Counted from the stretch's first letter, positions 35,125-45,200 are shown. The stretch is 64,000 nucleotides of DNA from CAWHYG01 sp963833505 (GCA_963833505.1 CAWHYG010000005.1:248001-312000); one strand, 5' to 3'. Notes: generated by a model not told the origin, from the letters alone. Program-made: numbers and translations.

Positions 35125-36639
35125 TCAATCCAGTAACACATGGCGAAACAGGGCGGTTTGGATCCGTCGTCCCTGTGCAAATGAGAAGCCCCGGACCCGC
35201 GAGAGCATGAAGGTGACGAGGCCAATCCGGCCTGATCCGTAGGAGTTCATGAGCCCCAGCACCGCCGGCTGTTGCGACTGGTCAGGAGAAATCTGAAGCT
35301 GGGGATAGGTTTGCGCCAGATAGCCGGGCGGGACGAAAATGAGGGCCGACGGTCCGGCGTTCAAGGCCACGAAGTCGGCGTCGGGGGATGAGTTGGAGGT
35401 CTTGACGGAATCGGGTCCCTGCCCGAGATCGACCTGAAGGATGCTGCGATTCATCACGCCGATGTCACTCCCGATCAAGGCGTCCTGGAACACGGATTGC
35501 ACGCCGAGGACTTGGCTGCTGAATGGATCGGAGAAAGCGGCCCCCGTGCCCACGGCGTTCGTGGCGATGAAGAGAAATCGACCCCCGGACTGAACGTATT
35601 CCCTGATCCCGCTCTCGGCGACGCCGATATCTTGCACCACCGCGGCGTCGTTGGTGACGTCATGGATCGCGCTGTACCATACGACGCCGCGGAACATCTT
35701 GAAGAAGGGATAGACGACCTCCGGGGTCTGGAAATGGCCGCGGACCTCGAGGTCTTGGGTGGTGTAGGCGGCGTGCAGGGAATCCATCAGGGCGCGATAC
35801 GTCGTGTCCTCCACGGCGTAACCGGGAACGGTATGGGGAGCCTCGTCGATCAAGAGGTAATCACCGGTCGGCATGATGACCGACCATTGGTGGCTGAGGA
35901 TCCCGCTGCGCAGGCCGGCGGCGTCCATGGCCTGGAAATGGACCGTCCAGCGCCCGCTCAGATTGGTCGAGTCGGCGCCGAAGTCCGACTTCTTGAGAAC
36001 CAGCAGGGTGTCGGAACCATCGACCGTATCCGGAGCCGCGAGATGCAACGCCGGGTCGGGAGTCAGCCAGTAACGGATGTGGCGCACCGTGTCCACGCCG
36101 TCCGCGTCATAGACGTGGATCGCGAACGGGGTCACCGGCAGCGTGGTGTCCGGCAGGGTCAAAGTCGCGCTCCAGGCGATGGTGGGCGCTGAATCGCGAA
36201 CGCGAAAGGTCTGGCTCTTTCCCGGTGTGTCCACTTGTCCGGCGTTGTCGACTGCGCGCACCGTGAAGGTCCGCTCGCCGTAGGTGGCCGCGATGGGAAC
36301 ATCAAAGGTGTCGGTTTCGGCAGTGGTGAAGGCCCAGGTCGAATCGGCGCCCCAGGGCCGGGAATTCGACGGCCGATTCCAGGCTCCATTCCAGCGAATG
36401 AGATAGCCGACCACCTGGCCGTCCGGATCCGTGCCCCACCAGTGCAGGACGATGTGATAGGAAAGGGTGTCGAGGCTCGTCCCCTGGATGGACAGATACG
36501 TCACCGGCGGAGCGTCCCCGGGCCTGGGCTGCGTTTCCTTGCTGCAGCCCAGGAGGTGCGCCGTCGCCGCGCAGACCAACAGCATCCAGAGCGCGAAGCC
36601 GGCCCCGGACGATCGGGCCCGGTCGTTTCCAGGATTCAT
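35125..36639 (-). CDS. Lipoprotein with fibronectin-type repeats and GATase-like C-terminal domain
   Basis: 504 aa from the ATG at 36639, with GAGGGAAGCC upstream. The lipobox LLGC makes it a lipoprotein. The next ~230 residues are fibronectin III/Ig-like, with repeated DPDGQVVGYLIRW-type and VDNAGQVD segments. The C-terminal part (about 250-504) has an alpha/beta pattern with SGGRFLFIATNAVG, reminiscent of ThuA/GATase-like domains in surface lipoproteins. No enzyme motif is certain. It is the fifth gene in the run that starts with the TonB receptor, and its upstream neighbour is the secreted gene at 36697. Confidence 0.65.
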   Translation of the reverse strand: MNPGNDRARSSGAGFALWMLLVCAATAHLLGCSKETQPRPGDAPPVTYLSIQGTSLDTLSYHIVLHWWGTDPDGQVVGYLIRWNGAWNRPSNSRPWGADSTWAFTTAETDTFDVPIAATYGERTFTVRAVDNAGQVDTPGKSQTFRVRDSAPTIAWSATLTLPDTTLPVTPFAIHVYDADGVDTVRHIRYWLTPDPALHLAAPDTVDGSDTLLVLKKSDFGADSTNLSGRWTVHFQAMDAAGLRSGILSHQWSVIMPTGDYLLIDEAPHTVPGYAVEDTTYRALMDSLHAAYTTQDLEVRGHFQTPEVVYPFFKMFRGVVWYSAIHDVTNDAAVVQDIGVAESGIREYVQSGGRFLFIATNAVGTGAAFSDPFSSQVLGVQSVFQDALIGSDIGVMNRSILQVDLGQGPDSVKTSNSSPDADFVALNAGPSALIFVPPGYLAQTYPQLQISPDQSQQPAVLGLMNSYGSGRIGLVTFMLSRVRGFSFAQGRRIQTALFRHVLLD

Positions 36640-36696
36640 GGCTTCCCTCGGCTCCTTCACGCGCCCGGCGCCTCGACTCCGGCGATTCCCGGCGTC

Positions 36697-38751
36697 CTAC
36701 TTGATGATGAGAAACTTCCCGATCTGCCTGCGCCCCGTGACATGGTCCTCCACCGAGTACAGGTAAAGCCCGCTCGCCACGCCCTGGTCCTTTTGCGTCA
36801 CGAGATCCCAGGCCGCCATTCCGCCGGAAAGGGCCGGCAGGTCGGATTGCGGATGGCGCGGATCGGTCGGATCGTAGATGCCTCGAATGTCCATGGGAGT
36901 GTAGGTGGCGCCGTCGAATTCGATGGTCTTGACCAGATCTCCGGCCAGCGTGTAGATCCGGATGGTGCAGCGGGAAGGCAGATTGGCGAACCAGAGGTAG
37001 CGCCCGCGCTCCAGGCTCTGGTCCCAGACGGCGTCTCCCCGATAGGGATTGGGAAAGACCACGACTTTCGGCGCGTCGTTGGCCGAGGGCGCGCCCCCGG
37101 GAATGGCGAACGTCCGGTTCTGGCTGATGCCGCTTTCCAGGGAGCCGATGTCGACGTCGCCGTGATCGAACGACGTGACCGCGACGTAGTACCTGAATCC
37201 GTCCCGCAGGCCGGTGATGTCGTAGCGGTAGTGATAGACCGCCGGAATCGTATCGCGAACGGTATGCGTCGAGTCGGTCCACCCGATCTGCTCGGGAGCG
37301 ATCAGACTGTCGCGAATGTCGTCCAAACCCGTGTCGGAGAACACGTGGTCGACCTTGTCGCGCTCGAGAATGAGCCGGAAGTCGCTGTCGAGACGATCCT
37401 CGCTGATGTAGACGCGATAGCCCTCGAAGTCGCGTTTGCCGCTTCGCGGGTTCTTGAATCGCTCCGGACCGGCGCCGCTCCAGCGCACGCTGAGCCTTCC
37501 GTGGGACGGAACCACGGTCAGGGCGGGGGACGGAGGAGGCAGCGGGATCCGAAAGTTCAGGTCATAGGCGTTCTGGGCCCAGCCCGCGCGATACGCCAGA
37601 TTCTGCTCGGCCGTGCGGTGGGCCACGTTGTCCGCGGCCCCGCCGAGAAACGCGAACGAGATCACCATGCTGGCGCCGGGCCCCAGGATCGATTCCGGAC
37701 CGGCCGACACCACCTCGACCGGATCGTCCGTCCCCGGCGTGATCCCGTTGGTCGCGTCCCTGTCCCCGTTGGACAGGATGTGGTAGCGCCAGAGGGGCGA
37801 TCGGAGCGAATCGGGCTGCCAGTTCCACCAGTTGAAGGAGATCCGCGCGGAATCGGCCGGAACCGGTGGATTCAATCCGAGGAACTGGATGCCGCCCCAG
37901 GTCGGAGCCAGGCCTCCGTCGTAGTTGTAGTTGTGCTCGCCGACGTAGTGCAGCGAGTCGGCGTAGATCAGGGCCTTCTTCTTGAACCACCCGCTCGTCC
38001 AGTTGGCGTTGGCGGGATCCTTGTATCCCGAGGCCAGCTCAGCGTAGAAGCCGGCATAGACGTCATAGAGCGGGTCGGTGGGACTGAGATTCGTGATCCT
38101 GAAATTGGCGAAGACGATGTCATCGAACGGCGGAAAGCTCCAGAGCAGCGTCTCCAGATCAACCCGGATGTTGAGGGCGAGGTGGCGGACGTTGGTGCCC
38201 GGTTCGAGGATCTCGGCCGCGGTGTCGGCATAGGAGCAGAGAAAGTCCTGTTCGCTGCGCGCGGTGGGGTCATAGTACTTGTTGTCCAGAGTCGACTTGA
38301 TCTGGACGACGTCGCCGGGAATCGGCAGGAACTCGCTCGTGATGTTGATGTCGCCGACGCGGCCGTCCACCGTGGCGGTGGAAACCCTGATCTCGTTGTC
38401 CACCGTCTTGGCCCCGACCCAGAGTCCGCCCCGGACCATGTGATCGATGTTGGAACCCAAGGGGAACTCGAACGAAGGGGATCGCGAATTGAAGTTGTTG
38501 CCCACGAAGCCGTTGTTGTAGAAGCAGAGGCCGATGGCGTTTCCCGAGGTCGTCTCGAAATCCAACGGCACCGATGCCGGCTGCGCCACCGAAAGCGCCG
38601 CGGCCGGGGCTTGATGCGACTCCAGAGCCGCGCCGGCCGGCGAAGGCGCCGTCAGCGCCGCCAGCAACGTTCCCAGGACGCCAAGGCCTCCGAGGCTACG
38701 GGCCCGGGTCGCGGCGGAGGGAGATTCCGGTTTTCCGCGCAGTTGGAGCAT
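36697..38751 (-). CDS. Large secreted beta-rich surface protein with FlgD-type terminal domain
   Basis: 684 aa from the ATG at 38751. The signal peptide is LGVLGTLLAALTAPSPAGA. The bulk is beta-sandwich-like with no family I can name. A fibronectin III-like unit appears near RFKNPRSGKRDFEGYRVYIS. The terminal ~100 residues (VVVFPNPYRGDAVWDQ, then IRIYTLAGDLVKTIEFDG) match the T9SS type A/FlgD-Ig sorting fold, ending in an I-G-K-F-L-I-I-K strand. Such proteins are typically exported and attached to the cell surface. Its neighbours are lipoproteins and the PorV-like barrel. Confidence 0.7.
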   Translation of the reverse strand: MLQLRGKPESPSAATRARSLGGLGVLGTLLAALTAPSPAGAALESHQAPAAALSVAQPASVPLDFETTSGNAIGLCFYNNGFVGNNFNSRSPSFEFPLGSNIDHMVRGGLWVGAKTVDNEIRVSTATVDGRVGDINITSEFLPIPGDVVQIKSTLDNKYYDPTARSEQDFLCSYADTAAEILEPGTNVRHLALNIRVDLETLLWSFPPFDDIVFANFRITNLSPTDPLYDVYAGFYAELASGYKDPANANWTSGWFKKKALIYADSLHYVGEHNYNYDGGLAPTWGGIQFLGLNPPVPADSARISFNWWNWQPDSLRSPLWRYHILSNGDRDATNGITPGTDDPVEVVSAGPESILGPGASMVISFAFLGGAADNVAHRTAEQNLAYRAGWAQNAYDLNFRIPLPPPSPALTVVPSHGRLSVRWSGAGPERFKNPRSGKRDFEGYRVYISEDRLDSDFRLILERDKVDHVFSDTGLDDIRDSLIAPEQIGWTDSTHTVRDTIPAVYHYRYDITGLRDGFRYYVAVTSFDHGDVDIGSLESGISQNRTFAIPGGAPSANDAPKVVVFPNPYRGDAVWDQSLERGRYLWFANLPSRCTIRIYTLAGDLVKTIEFDGATYTPMDIRGIYDPTDPRHPQSDLPALSGGMAAWDLVTQKDQGVASGLYLYSVEDHVTGRRQIGKFLIIK

Positions 38752-38764
38752 CTCGATTCTCCGT

Positions 38765-39805
38765 CTACAGGGAATCCGCCCGGACGAAAGCGACCAGGCG
38801 GTTGTTGTCGGGATCCGAGGCGAAGACGAGCTTGTCCTGGATCGCAATAAAGCGGACGCTGTCGATGGGCGCACCCATGCCGGCCGGCGGGACCCGGGAG
38901 CTGTAGACCGAATCGACGAACGCGCCGCTCAGCAGGTACTTGAGAATCCGGGTGGGACCATGCCCTCCGCCGCTGTCCGCCACGTAGATGAACTGGTGGT
39001 CCGGATCCGCGCCCACGTCGACCGGCGCAAGAGGCCGAAGCGACCCCTGCCCCGATACAGGCTCGCCGAAGGAGGTCGCGGTGGCGTCGGTGCGCAGGCG
39101 GACCACCCGCTGTTGTTCCGTATCGGCCGCCAGCAGCTCCTCTCCGTCCCAATTGACCCCGTGAGGGTGGATCACGAACCCGCTGCCCCGTCCCCAGGAA
39201 GAGATGACGCGCGACAGATGTCCCTCCCGGTCGTAGGCCGCGATCGTGTCCCTGGTTGCGTCCGAGACGTAGACCGTCAGGTTGCTGTCGGCCGCAAGAC
39301 CTGAGAAATCCTTCCAGTGCGGGTCGGTGAACTCGAAACGGGGCGATCCGCCCGTAAACAGATACCGTTTCACTTTCATGTCCCCCGCGTCGGCGACAAA
39401 GACGTAGATGGACTCCTGGAGCGCCACGCAGACTCTCACCGGCTGCAGCAATCCGAGAAACGGTCTGAACCCTCCCACCGGCGGAGGAGTCGGCTCCGGC
39501 CGCGAGGTCAGGAATACCTGCAGCCGATCCACCTGCTGGCTGGTGTCGGCCTTGGTGTTGACGATGGCGAAGAGATAGGAGCCCCAGATGGCCAGGTCTC
39601 CCGGCGAGGGCAGGCTCCAGGTCGTGTCGTAATGGTACCGGCCCGCCTCCGGAATCGGCTGAGGAGACGGCTGCGGGGGAAGTTTGTACTCCTGGCCGCA
39701 AGCCATCGGCAACAGGATCAGAAGGACAAAGAGGAGTCGCCGGAGCCCGGAGCCTGCCGGCCCCGATGAGCCGGAACTCGAACGAGCCTGACGGCACTCT
39801 GTCAT
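38765..39805 (-). CDS. NHL/SMP-30-like beta-propeller lipoprotein
   Basis: 346 aa from the ATG at 39805; the frame is open further up as a shadow of the barrel gene. A lipobox (PMAC) follows the hydrophobic LLFVLLILL. The body is a six-blade propeller: repeated blades contain VFVADAGDMKVKRY, VYVSDATRDTIAAYD, ELLAADTEQQRVVRL and FIYVADSGGGHGPTRIL, which is the NHL pattern. It probably sits on the outer membrane and binds protein or ligand. It follows the PorV-like gene by 140 bases and precedes the secreted gene by 13 bases. Confidence 0.75.
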   Translation of the reverse strand: MTECRQARSSSGSSGPAGSGLRRLLFVLLILLPMACGQEYKLPPQPSPQPIPEAGRYHYDTTWSLPSPGDLAIWGSYLFAIVNTKADTSQQVDRLQVFLTSRPEPTPPPVGGFRPFLGLLQPVRVCVALQESIYVFVADAGDMKVKRYLFTGGSPRFEFTDPHWKDFSGLAADSNLTVYVSDATRDTIAAYDREGHLSRVISSWGRGSGFVIHPHGVNWDGEELLAADTEQQRVVRLRTDATATSFGEPVSGQGSLRPLAPVDVGADPDHQFIYVADSGGGHGPTRILKYLLSGAFVDSVYSSRVPPAGMGAPIDSVRFIAIQDKLVFASDPDNNRLVAFVRADSL

Positions 39806-39945
39806 CCATGGCCCTTCGGTGCGGCCTATCATCACGTGAGCCCGCGCGCGAACGACGTCCGGTTCGGTGCGACTCCTCTCGCCGGCAACAAGCCGCTTCG
39901 CTCCACGCCGGCCGGCCGCAACGCCCAATCTGCTTCGCTCCCAGC

Positions 39946-40965
39946 TCATATGGAAAACCCGATCCCGATCCGGTGGATCGCGCCGAGATGCCCGCCGTCC
40001 GTATAGGCGTAGTCCACCGTTCCGCTTCGGCCGCCCAGGCTCAGCCGGAAACCGACGCCCGCCGAGAATCCCATGGCATTCGTCTGGAAGTCGTAGCCGG
40101 AACGCAGGGCCACGAGTTCCCGGTACCAGTACTCGAGGCCGCTGCGGAACCCCTCCGCGTTGTCCGCGGAGTGCACGATGTGGCTGACGCTGGTCAGCCG
40201 GCTCTGACCCGAGCTCCACGGATCGATGGAGAAACCGAGCTGGAACTGGGTGGGAGGCGTGAACCCGGTGTAGGCGACCGAGGTGTGCAAGACGTTGCTG
40301 TCGAAGCTGCCTCCTGGAGTCAGATCGGCTCCGAACTGGGACACCGTCACCGACAGGCGGCTGTTTCGATAGCCCAACGTGTAGATCGATCCGGCGTCGA
40401 ACAAGATCGCATTGACGACAGGACCGCCGACGTTCGACCCCAGATCCTCTCGAAAGTATTTTGCGGTCACTCCGATGTCGAGACGGTCGGTGAATTCGCG
40501 GGCGAATGTGCCGGAGACAAGGAAGTCGGAGTAATCGGTCGAGCGTCCTGTCCCCGTCGGGTCGTATTCCGTCGTCTCTTCGAAACTCGTGCCCAGATAG
40601 GCCAGGCCGAAGGCGAATCGCCCCGCCACGGATGGAATCGACCAGGACAACGCCGCCGAACTGATGGTGAGGTCCCCCGGCCACTGCACCGCTCCAGCGG
40701 TCAGGGCGGGACTGGCGGGACCATTCAGAATCCCCGCCGGGTTGTAGAAGACCGCGGATGGTCCGGCGGCGACGGCGTCGTACGAGCCGCCCAGACCGGC
40801 CGCCCGCGCGTCCAGCCCGATCTTGAGGAACGCTCCGCTGGCCGTGCCCACGCGCTGCCCGCCCAGGTCGGTCTGACCGAACGCCGCCGAAACCGCCCAG
40901 CCCAGCGCGGCCAGGACGAAAACCGCCCGACCTCCGAACCGCCGGAATCGCAGCACCCTGGTCAT
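39946..40965 (-). CDS. PorV/PorQ-like outer-membrane barrel
   Basis: 339 aa with a signal peptide (AVFVLAALGWAVSAAFG). The opening of the mature part, GTASGAFLKIGLDARAAGLG then YDAVAAGPSAVFYNPAGIL, is the conserved start of the PorV/UPF0164 family of FCB outer-membrane proteins. Alternating beta strands follow to a terminal GIGFSI. PorV proteins shuttle type IX substrates to the attachment complex. The two sorting-domain proteins in the same run fit that role. It overlaps the end of the TonB receptor gene by four bases. Confidence 0.82.
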   Translation of the reverse strand: MTRVLRFRRFGGRAVFVLAALGWAVSAAFGQTDLGGQRVGTASGAFLKIGLDARAAGLGGSYDAVAAGPSAVFYNPAGILNGPASPALTAGAVQWPGDLTISSAALSWSIPSVAGRFAFGLAYLGTSFEETTEYDPTGTGRSTDYSDFLVSGTFAREFTDRLDIGVTAKYFREDLGSNVGGPVVNAILFDAGSIYTLGYRNSRLSVTVSQFGADLTPGGSFDSNVLHTSVAYTGFTPPTQFQLGFSIDPWSSGQSRLTSVSHIVHSADNAEGFRSGLEYWYRELVALRSGYDFQTNAMGFSAGVGFRLSLGGRSGTVDYAYTDGGHLGAIHRIGIGFSI

Positions 40966-43817
40966 AGATCCACCCCCACTCCCATTCGCAGATAGCGGGG
41001 CGCCGACCGCAGGGAAGGATCCGAGTATTTGTTGATGAGGTAGGCCAGGGAATAGCTGGAGTGCGCCAGCGTTCCTTGGCCCACCTGGTAGAGCTTGCCG
41101 GTCGCCGGATCGATGCTGCCGACGCTGGTCAGGTTTCGCGCGTCAAAGATGTTATAGGCGCGCAGGCTCAGCTCCCACCGCCGTCCCGCCAGATGAAGGC
41201 CTTTGCTCAGGGTTCCGTCCAGCGTGGTCTCGGCCGGGCCGTTCCGGGAGTAGTCCGGGCCGGTCTGGTTTCCCATCACGTCATACGGCGTGTAGGCCAC
41301 GCCGGACTGCAGCAGATAGTAGAGGTTGAGTTCCACGTCGGCGGGCAGGCGCACGCCCAGGGGGCGCGCCTCGTGGTCCCCTTCGGGGATCTTGTAGTCG
41401 AACCAGAGGGTCAGCTTGTGCGGCCGGTTCCACCACATGTTGACTTCGCCGACGTCGGTCTCGGCGGTGTTACCGCCCAAGGCATGGATCAAGGCCAGGT
41501 CGTTGGGGTCCGAGTTTTTTCCCCGGGCCAGGGAGTACGTGTACGCGGCTGAGAAAGACGTATGGTTGCCGGACCTCTTGCGCAGCTCGAGTTCGACGCC
41601 GCTCGCCCGGGCATAGTCGCGGCTGATGTAGACGAAGTAGCTGCTTTGTCCGGAGGTCGGCAGCGTGACCGTGGCGCTGGTGGGGTAATCGTAGATATCC
41701 TTGTAGAACAGCGACGCCTTCACGGCCATGTCCGACTGGAACTGATGCTCCGCTCCCAGTTCGTACTGGACGGAGATCTCCGGGTTCAGATTCGGATTGC
41801 CGATGTCGGGGAACTCCTGGCCCGGCTGGGACTGGATGCGCGAATAGACGTAATAGTAGGCGGGCCGTTGGCTGAAGTGCCCGTAGTTGAAGAAGAGATG
41901 GTCATGCTCCGAGATCGGATGGGACACCTGGATCCGGGGCGAGAGGTGTCCCTTGTAGCGGTGTCCGAACAGCGAGTGGGTGCCGGCCAGCCACTCCTCC
42001 CGGGTGGTTTCGTCATAGGGCGGATGGGCCAGATCCCGGAACTCGTCCTCGACCTGCTGGCCGGGGAACCAGTAGTCGTAGCGCAAGCCGACGCCGGCGA
42101 TGAGCCCCTCCTGCTCCACGCGATCCTGGACGTAGAACGCGCCCGTGTTCGGCGTGACCCGGAACAGGTCGAACGCCGTGCCCAGCGGGTGTTCCTGGGA
42201 AACGGTGGTCGCGTCCAGGCTGAGGTACTGCACCGTCTCGTACTGGGCATGGAGGCCCCAGCGGATGTCGTGCTTCCGCCAGTTCTTGATCCAATCCGAG
42301 TCGAGGCTCCAGGTGTCCACAAACTGGTCCCGGTATTCCGTGGCGTCTCCCGCGTCCTTGAAATACGGGCGGTCCAGGTTGCGGTTGACCGCCCAAAGCA
42401 CCGAGTCGGCCTCGACGTTGTACTGGTTCCAGGAAAGTCCCCGAACGTCCTGGTGCCGGGCCGAGAAGAAGCGGGTTATCCGCAGCGTGTGGATGAGGTC
42501 GGACCGGAGATTCTGGATCCAGCTCAAGGAGGCGCTGTTCAGATCCTTGGTCGCGGTGTAATACCGGTCAAACCCGTACTGCCCGGGCGTGTTCGAGCCG
42601 AACTCCCACGGATAGTGGTCGACGTTGCGGTCGACCTCGGATGGATCCGTGTCCCCGAATCCCTGATCGAAGGCCAGGCTCTTGGTCAGAGAGAAGCTGA
42701 ACTTGTGCCGAGTCGAGGCCTTCCAGGCCGTCTTGAAGACTACCCGCCAGTCGTTGTTGGCGCGGGGATAGAAGAAGCTCCCGTATCGGACGTTCTGACC
42801 GAGAATGGACTCGTGATAGCTCGAGTCCAGGTGGTCATGTCCGGACACGTCCTTGATCGAGGGCAGGTAGCCGTCTTCGAGGTCTACCCCGACGTCGAGA
42901 TAGAACGTCGGCCTCGACTGGTCGGCAGCTCCGAGGGGATGCAAGAGAGTGCCTAACAGGCCGAAGGGACCGCCGTACTCCGCCTCGTACAAGCCGGTAT
43001 GCCGGGTGCCGATGAGCGCGTCCGTCTGTACCCCCAGCCAGCCCTTGTAGCTCTGGGTTCCCTCCTTCAGTTTCGCTTCGATGACGCCGGACAGGGCCTG
43101 ACCGTACTTGGCATCAAAACCACCAGTGATGATGTTGACCTCGGCCACGGACCGGGCGCTGACGTTGCTTCCGCTGGAGGTGCCCGACAGCAGATCCCGC
43201 ATCTGGATGCCGTCCACGATGTAGAGGGTCTCGTCGGACCGCCCGCCCCGGATGTGGATCTCGTTGTTCTCACGGGTGACGCCCGGCTGTTGCTCGACCA
43301 CGCTGTCCAACGTCGGCTGGACCGTCATGGATTTCAGCTCGTTCTCGTCGAAGGAGCGCGTGGTCGAGGCCTTCTTGACGTCCACGAGCGGTCGCTTCGC
43401 CGTGACGGCCACTTCCTTCTCGGTCTTGGCCACCGTCTGCTGCAAGCGGAACTTCACTTCGGCCACCAGACCCGCTCCCACCGGCACCGACAGGGACTCG
43501 GTCCGGTAGCCCGGACAGGAGGCCTGAACCGTCTGGTTTCCGATCGGCACGTACTTGATGAGAAAGGATCCGTCGCCCTGCGTGAGAGCGCCGAGGGACG
43601 TGCCCACGACAATCACGTTGATGTACAAAAGCGGCCGGCCCGATCCTGCATCCGTAACCGTGCCGGCGATCGAGCCGCTTTGCGCCCGGACCACGCCGGG
43701 CGCCAGCGAGCAGGCGACTGCGGTCAAAGCAGCTCCGAGCAGGATTCCGAGCCTTCCCGAGGAATGCGATCGCGAGGCGGGGAGATCGGTCCTCGTCGTG
43801 GAAGAGCGTCGTTCCAT
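40962..43817 (-). CDS. TonB-dependent receptor with carboxypeptidase-regulatory-like domain
   Basis: 951 aa. A signal peptide ends near residue 45. A CarboxypepD_reg-like domain follows (SGSIAGTVTDAGSGRPLLYINV, about 46-130), then the plug with IHIRGGRSDETLYIVDGIQM and GGFDAKYGQALSGVIEAKL, then a barrel of about 650 residues with LSPRIQVSHP and a late NLYYLLQSGVAYTPYD. The N-terminal domain and lack of a recognisable siderophore signature are usual for FCB OM transporters. It leads the run that includes the PorV-like barrel and lipoproteins, so it may import a surface substrate handled by those lipoproteins. Confidence 0.85.
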   Translation of the reverse strand: MERRSSTTRTDLPASRSHSSGRLGILLGAALTAVACSLAPGVVRAQSGSIAGTVTDAGSGRPLLYINVIVVGTSLGALTQGDGSFLIKYVPIGNQTVQASCPGYRTESLSVPVGAGLVAEVKFRLQQTVAKTEKEVAVTAKRPLVDVKKASTTRSFDENELKSMTVQPTLDSVVEQQPGVTRENNEIHIRGGRSDETLYIVDGIQMRDLLSGTSSGSNVSARSVAEVNIITGGFDAKYGQALSGVIEAKLKEGTQSYKGWLGVQTDALIGTRHTGLYEAEYGGPFGLLGTLLHPLGAADQSRPTFYLDVGVDLEDGYLPSIKDVSGHDHLDSSYHESILGQNVRYGSFFYPRANNDWRVVFKTAWKASTRHKFSFSLTKSLAFDQGFGDTDPSEVDRNVDHYPWEFGSNTPGQYGFDRYYTATKDLNSASLSWIQNLRSDLIHTLRITRFFSARHQDVRGLSWNQYNVEADSVLWAVNRNLDRPYFKDAGDATEYRDQFVDTWSLDSDWIKNWRKHDIRWGLHAQYETVQYLSLDATTVSQEHPLGTAFDLFRVTPNTGAFYVQDRVEQEGLIAGVGLRYDYWFPGQQVEDEFRDLAHPPYDETTREEWLAGTHSLFGHRYKGHLSPRIQVSHPISEHDHLFFNYGHFSQRPAYYYVYSRIQSQPGQEFPDIGNPNLNPEISVQYELGAEHQFQSDMAVKASLFYKDIYDYPTSATVTLPTSGQSSYFVYISRDYARASGVELELRKRSGNHTSFSAAYTYSLARGKNSDPNDLALIHALGGNTAETDVGEVNMWWNRPHKLTLWFDYKIPEGDHEARPLGVRLPADVELNLYYLLQSGVAYTPYDVMGNQTGPDYSRNGPAETTLDGTLSKGLHLAGRRWELSLRAYNIFDARNLTSVGSIDPATGKLYQVGQGTLAHSSYSLAYLINKYSDPSLRSAPRYLRMGVGVDL

Positions 43818-44071
43818 GGATCCCCCTGAAAGACTTCGCGCTCTTGGCGGGCACCGCCGGCGAGGAACCCCGGCCGCTTCGAGCGTCGCCCGACCGGAGC
43901 GTCGCGGCGCGTGCCTCCGTCGCCGGCAAGCTAGGGCCGGCTCCGTCCAGCGTCAAAGCGGATTCGACCGCGTCGCGGAGTTGGCACGCCACGGCCATAG
44001 ACGTCACACGGAGGCGACACCTTTGTAACGCCGGTCGGCGCTGACCTTGCACGTGGACCGTTGATTGGCAG
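43818..44071. other. Region upstream of the TonB-receptor operon
   Basis: 254 bases between the receptor start and the FG-GAP pseudogene on the same strand. It should hold the operon promoter, but I see no near-consensus promoter and no coding frame. Confidence 0.3.
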
Positions 44072-45183
44072 TTATCTCAAGCAGCGAGGGCGATCACGGC
44101 CTGCCCAGTCGTAGGGCGCACCCACGTTCTTCCAGAGGTTCGCATACTTCGAGCTGAAATCGGCTCCGGTAATGAGCAGATCCAGATCCCGTCCCGATCA
44201 ACATCGGCCCAGGTCAGGGATCCTTCCCGCATGGCGGGGAGACTGGGATTCTGCTGGACGAATCCGGTCGATGTGTTGCCAAAGAGGCCCAGAGCCACAT
44301 CCGATCCGGTGTATTTGCAGAAGATGACATCCAGGTCTCCGTCGTTGTCATAGTCTCCCCAGGCGCAGGAGCTGCGATAGATGCTCATCAGGTTGCCGCC
44401 GACCTGGGTGAAGATCCCGGCGCCGTCATTCTGGTAGATCCGCGCGATCCGCGTCTCCGAGTCGACTTCCCCGGTCAGCGCCAGGTCGATGTGCTGGTCG
44501 TTGTTGAAATCGCCCCAGGCGGCATCCGAGAAGCAGACGGCGGGAAGGCCATGGGAGCCGTCCGCCGCCAGCGTCCCGGCCGGCTGATTCTTGTAGAAGA
44601 TCGTATGGCGACTGGTTCCGTCGGTTCCGGTGACGACGAGATCGACGATGCCGTCGCCGTTCCAGTCCGCCCAGGAGACCGATGCCGAGGAGACCCCTTA
44701 CCTGGTCGCATCCCGATACGTGTTCTTGATGCCTCCCCAGGTTGCGGTCCGGACCGGAACGCAGCACGGCACTTGGCAGCGCAGCATGTTGTAGACGACC
44801 GCGGTCATCCAGGCCAGATCGTTGCCGGCCCAATAGGCGACGTAGGAGCTGTTGATGCAGTAATCGAAGTGGCCGGAACTGATCGCCTTGGAGAACAGCA
44901 TGTGGTAGCCGTCCCCGTTGTCGCACACGATTTCGATGACCGGATCCGTGACGCGGAATTGATAGTAGGACGCGGCAATATTCTCGAACTCATACGTCGC
45001 CGGCAATTGCTCCGCCAGGCAGTGGTTCGGATCCACGACCTTGACGTCCGGATAGCCGCTGACCTCGGCCCAGGGAGGCCTTTCGTGCAGGGGCAAGGAC
45101 CGCACCGCCGCGGTACGATCCGGCGCTAGGGGGCGCCAGGTACCGGACACGGCAAGCGGGCTGCTGCGGGGGCGTCCCCTCAT
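44072..45183 (-). pseudogene. FG-GAP/VCBS repeat protein, broken by a stop and a frameshift
   Basis: One reading frame runs from about 45183 to 44072 with two lesions. At 44698-44700 an in-frame TAA separates GIKNTYRDATR from GVSSASVSWADWNGDG; in the usual VCBS sequence this position holds a sense codon such as CAA. Near 44182 one base is missing in DRDG-(D)LDLL, and restoring it gives DLDLLITGADFSSKYANLW. The remaining units have the Ca-binding D-x-D/N-x-D-G pattern (DWNGDGIVD, DFNNDQHID, DYDNDGDLD). It is an integrin-like surface propeller, now inactive or wrongly assembled. No C-terminal sorting domain is left. The upstream part is not clearly of the family. Confidence 0.65.
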
Positions 45184-45184
45184 G

Positions 45185-45200
45185 CTTCACCCGGGTGAAG
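45185..45200. repeat. 16-bp perfect palindrome
   Basis: CTTCACCCGGGTGAAG is self-complementary across all 16 bases. It lies between the end of carB (45272) and the start of the FG-GAP pseudogene (45183). It could be an operator or a short terminator stem for carB. Confidence 0.4.

Noticed and set aside
44698..44700. TAA in the FG-GAP gene as a recoded codon
   Set aside because: Only UGA is recoded to selenocysteine, there is no associated hairpin, and a second lesion follows downstream, so it is more likely pseudogenisation.
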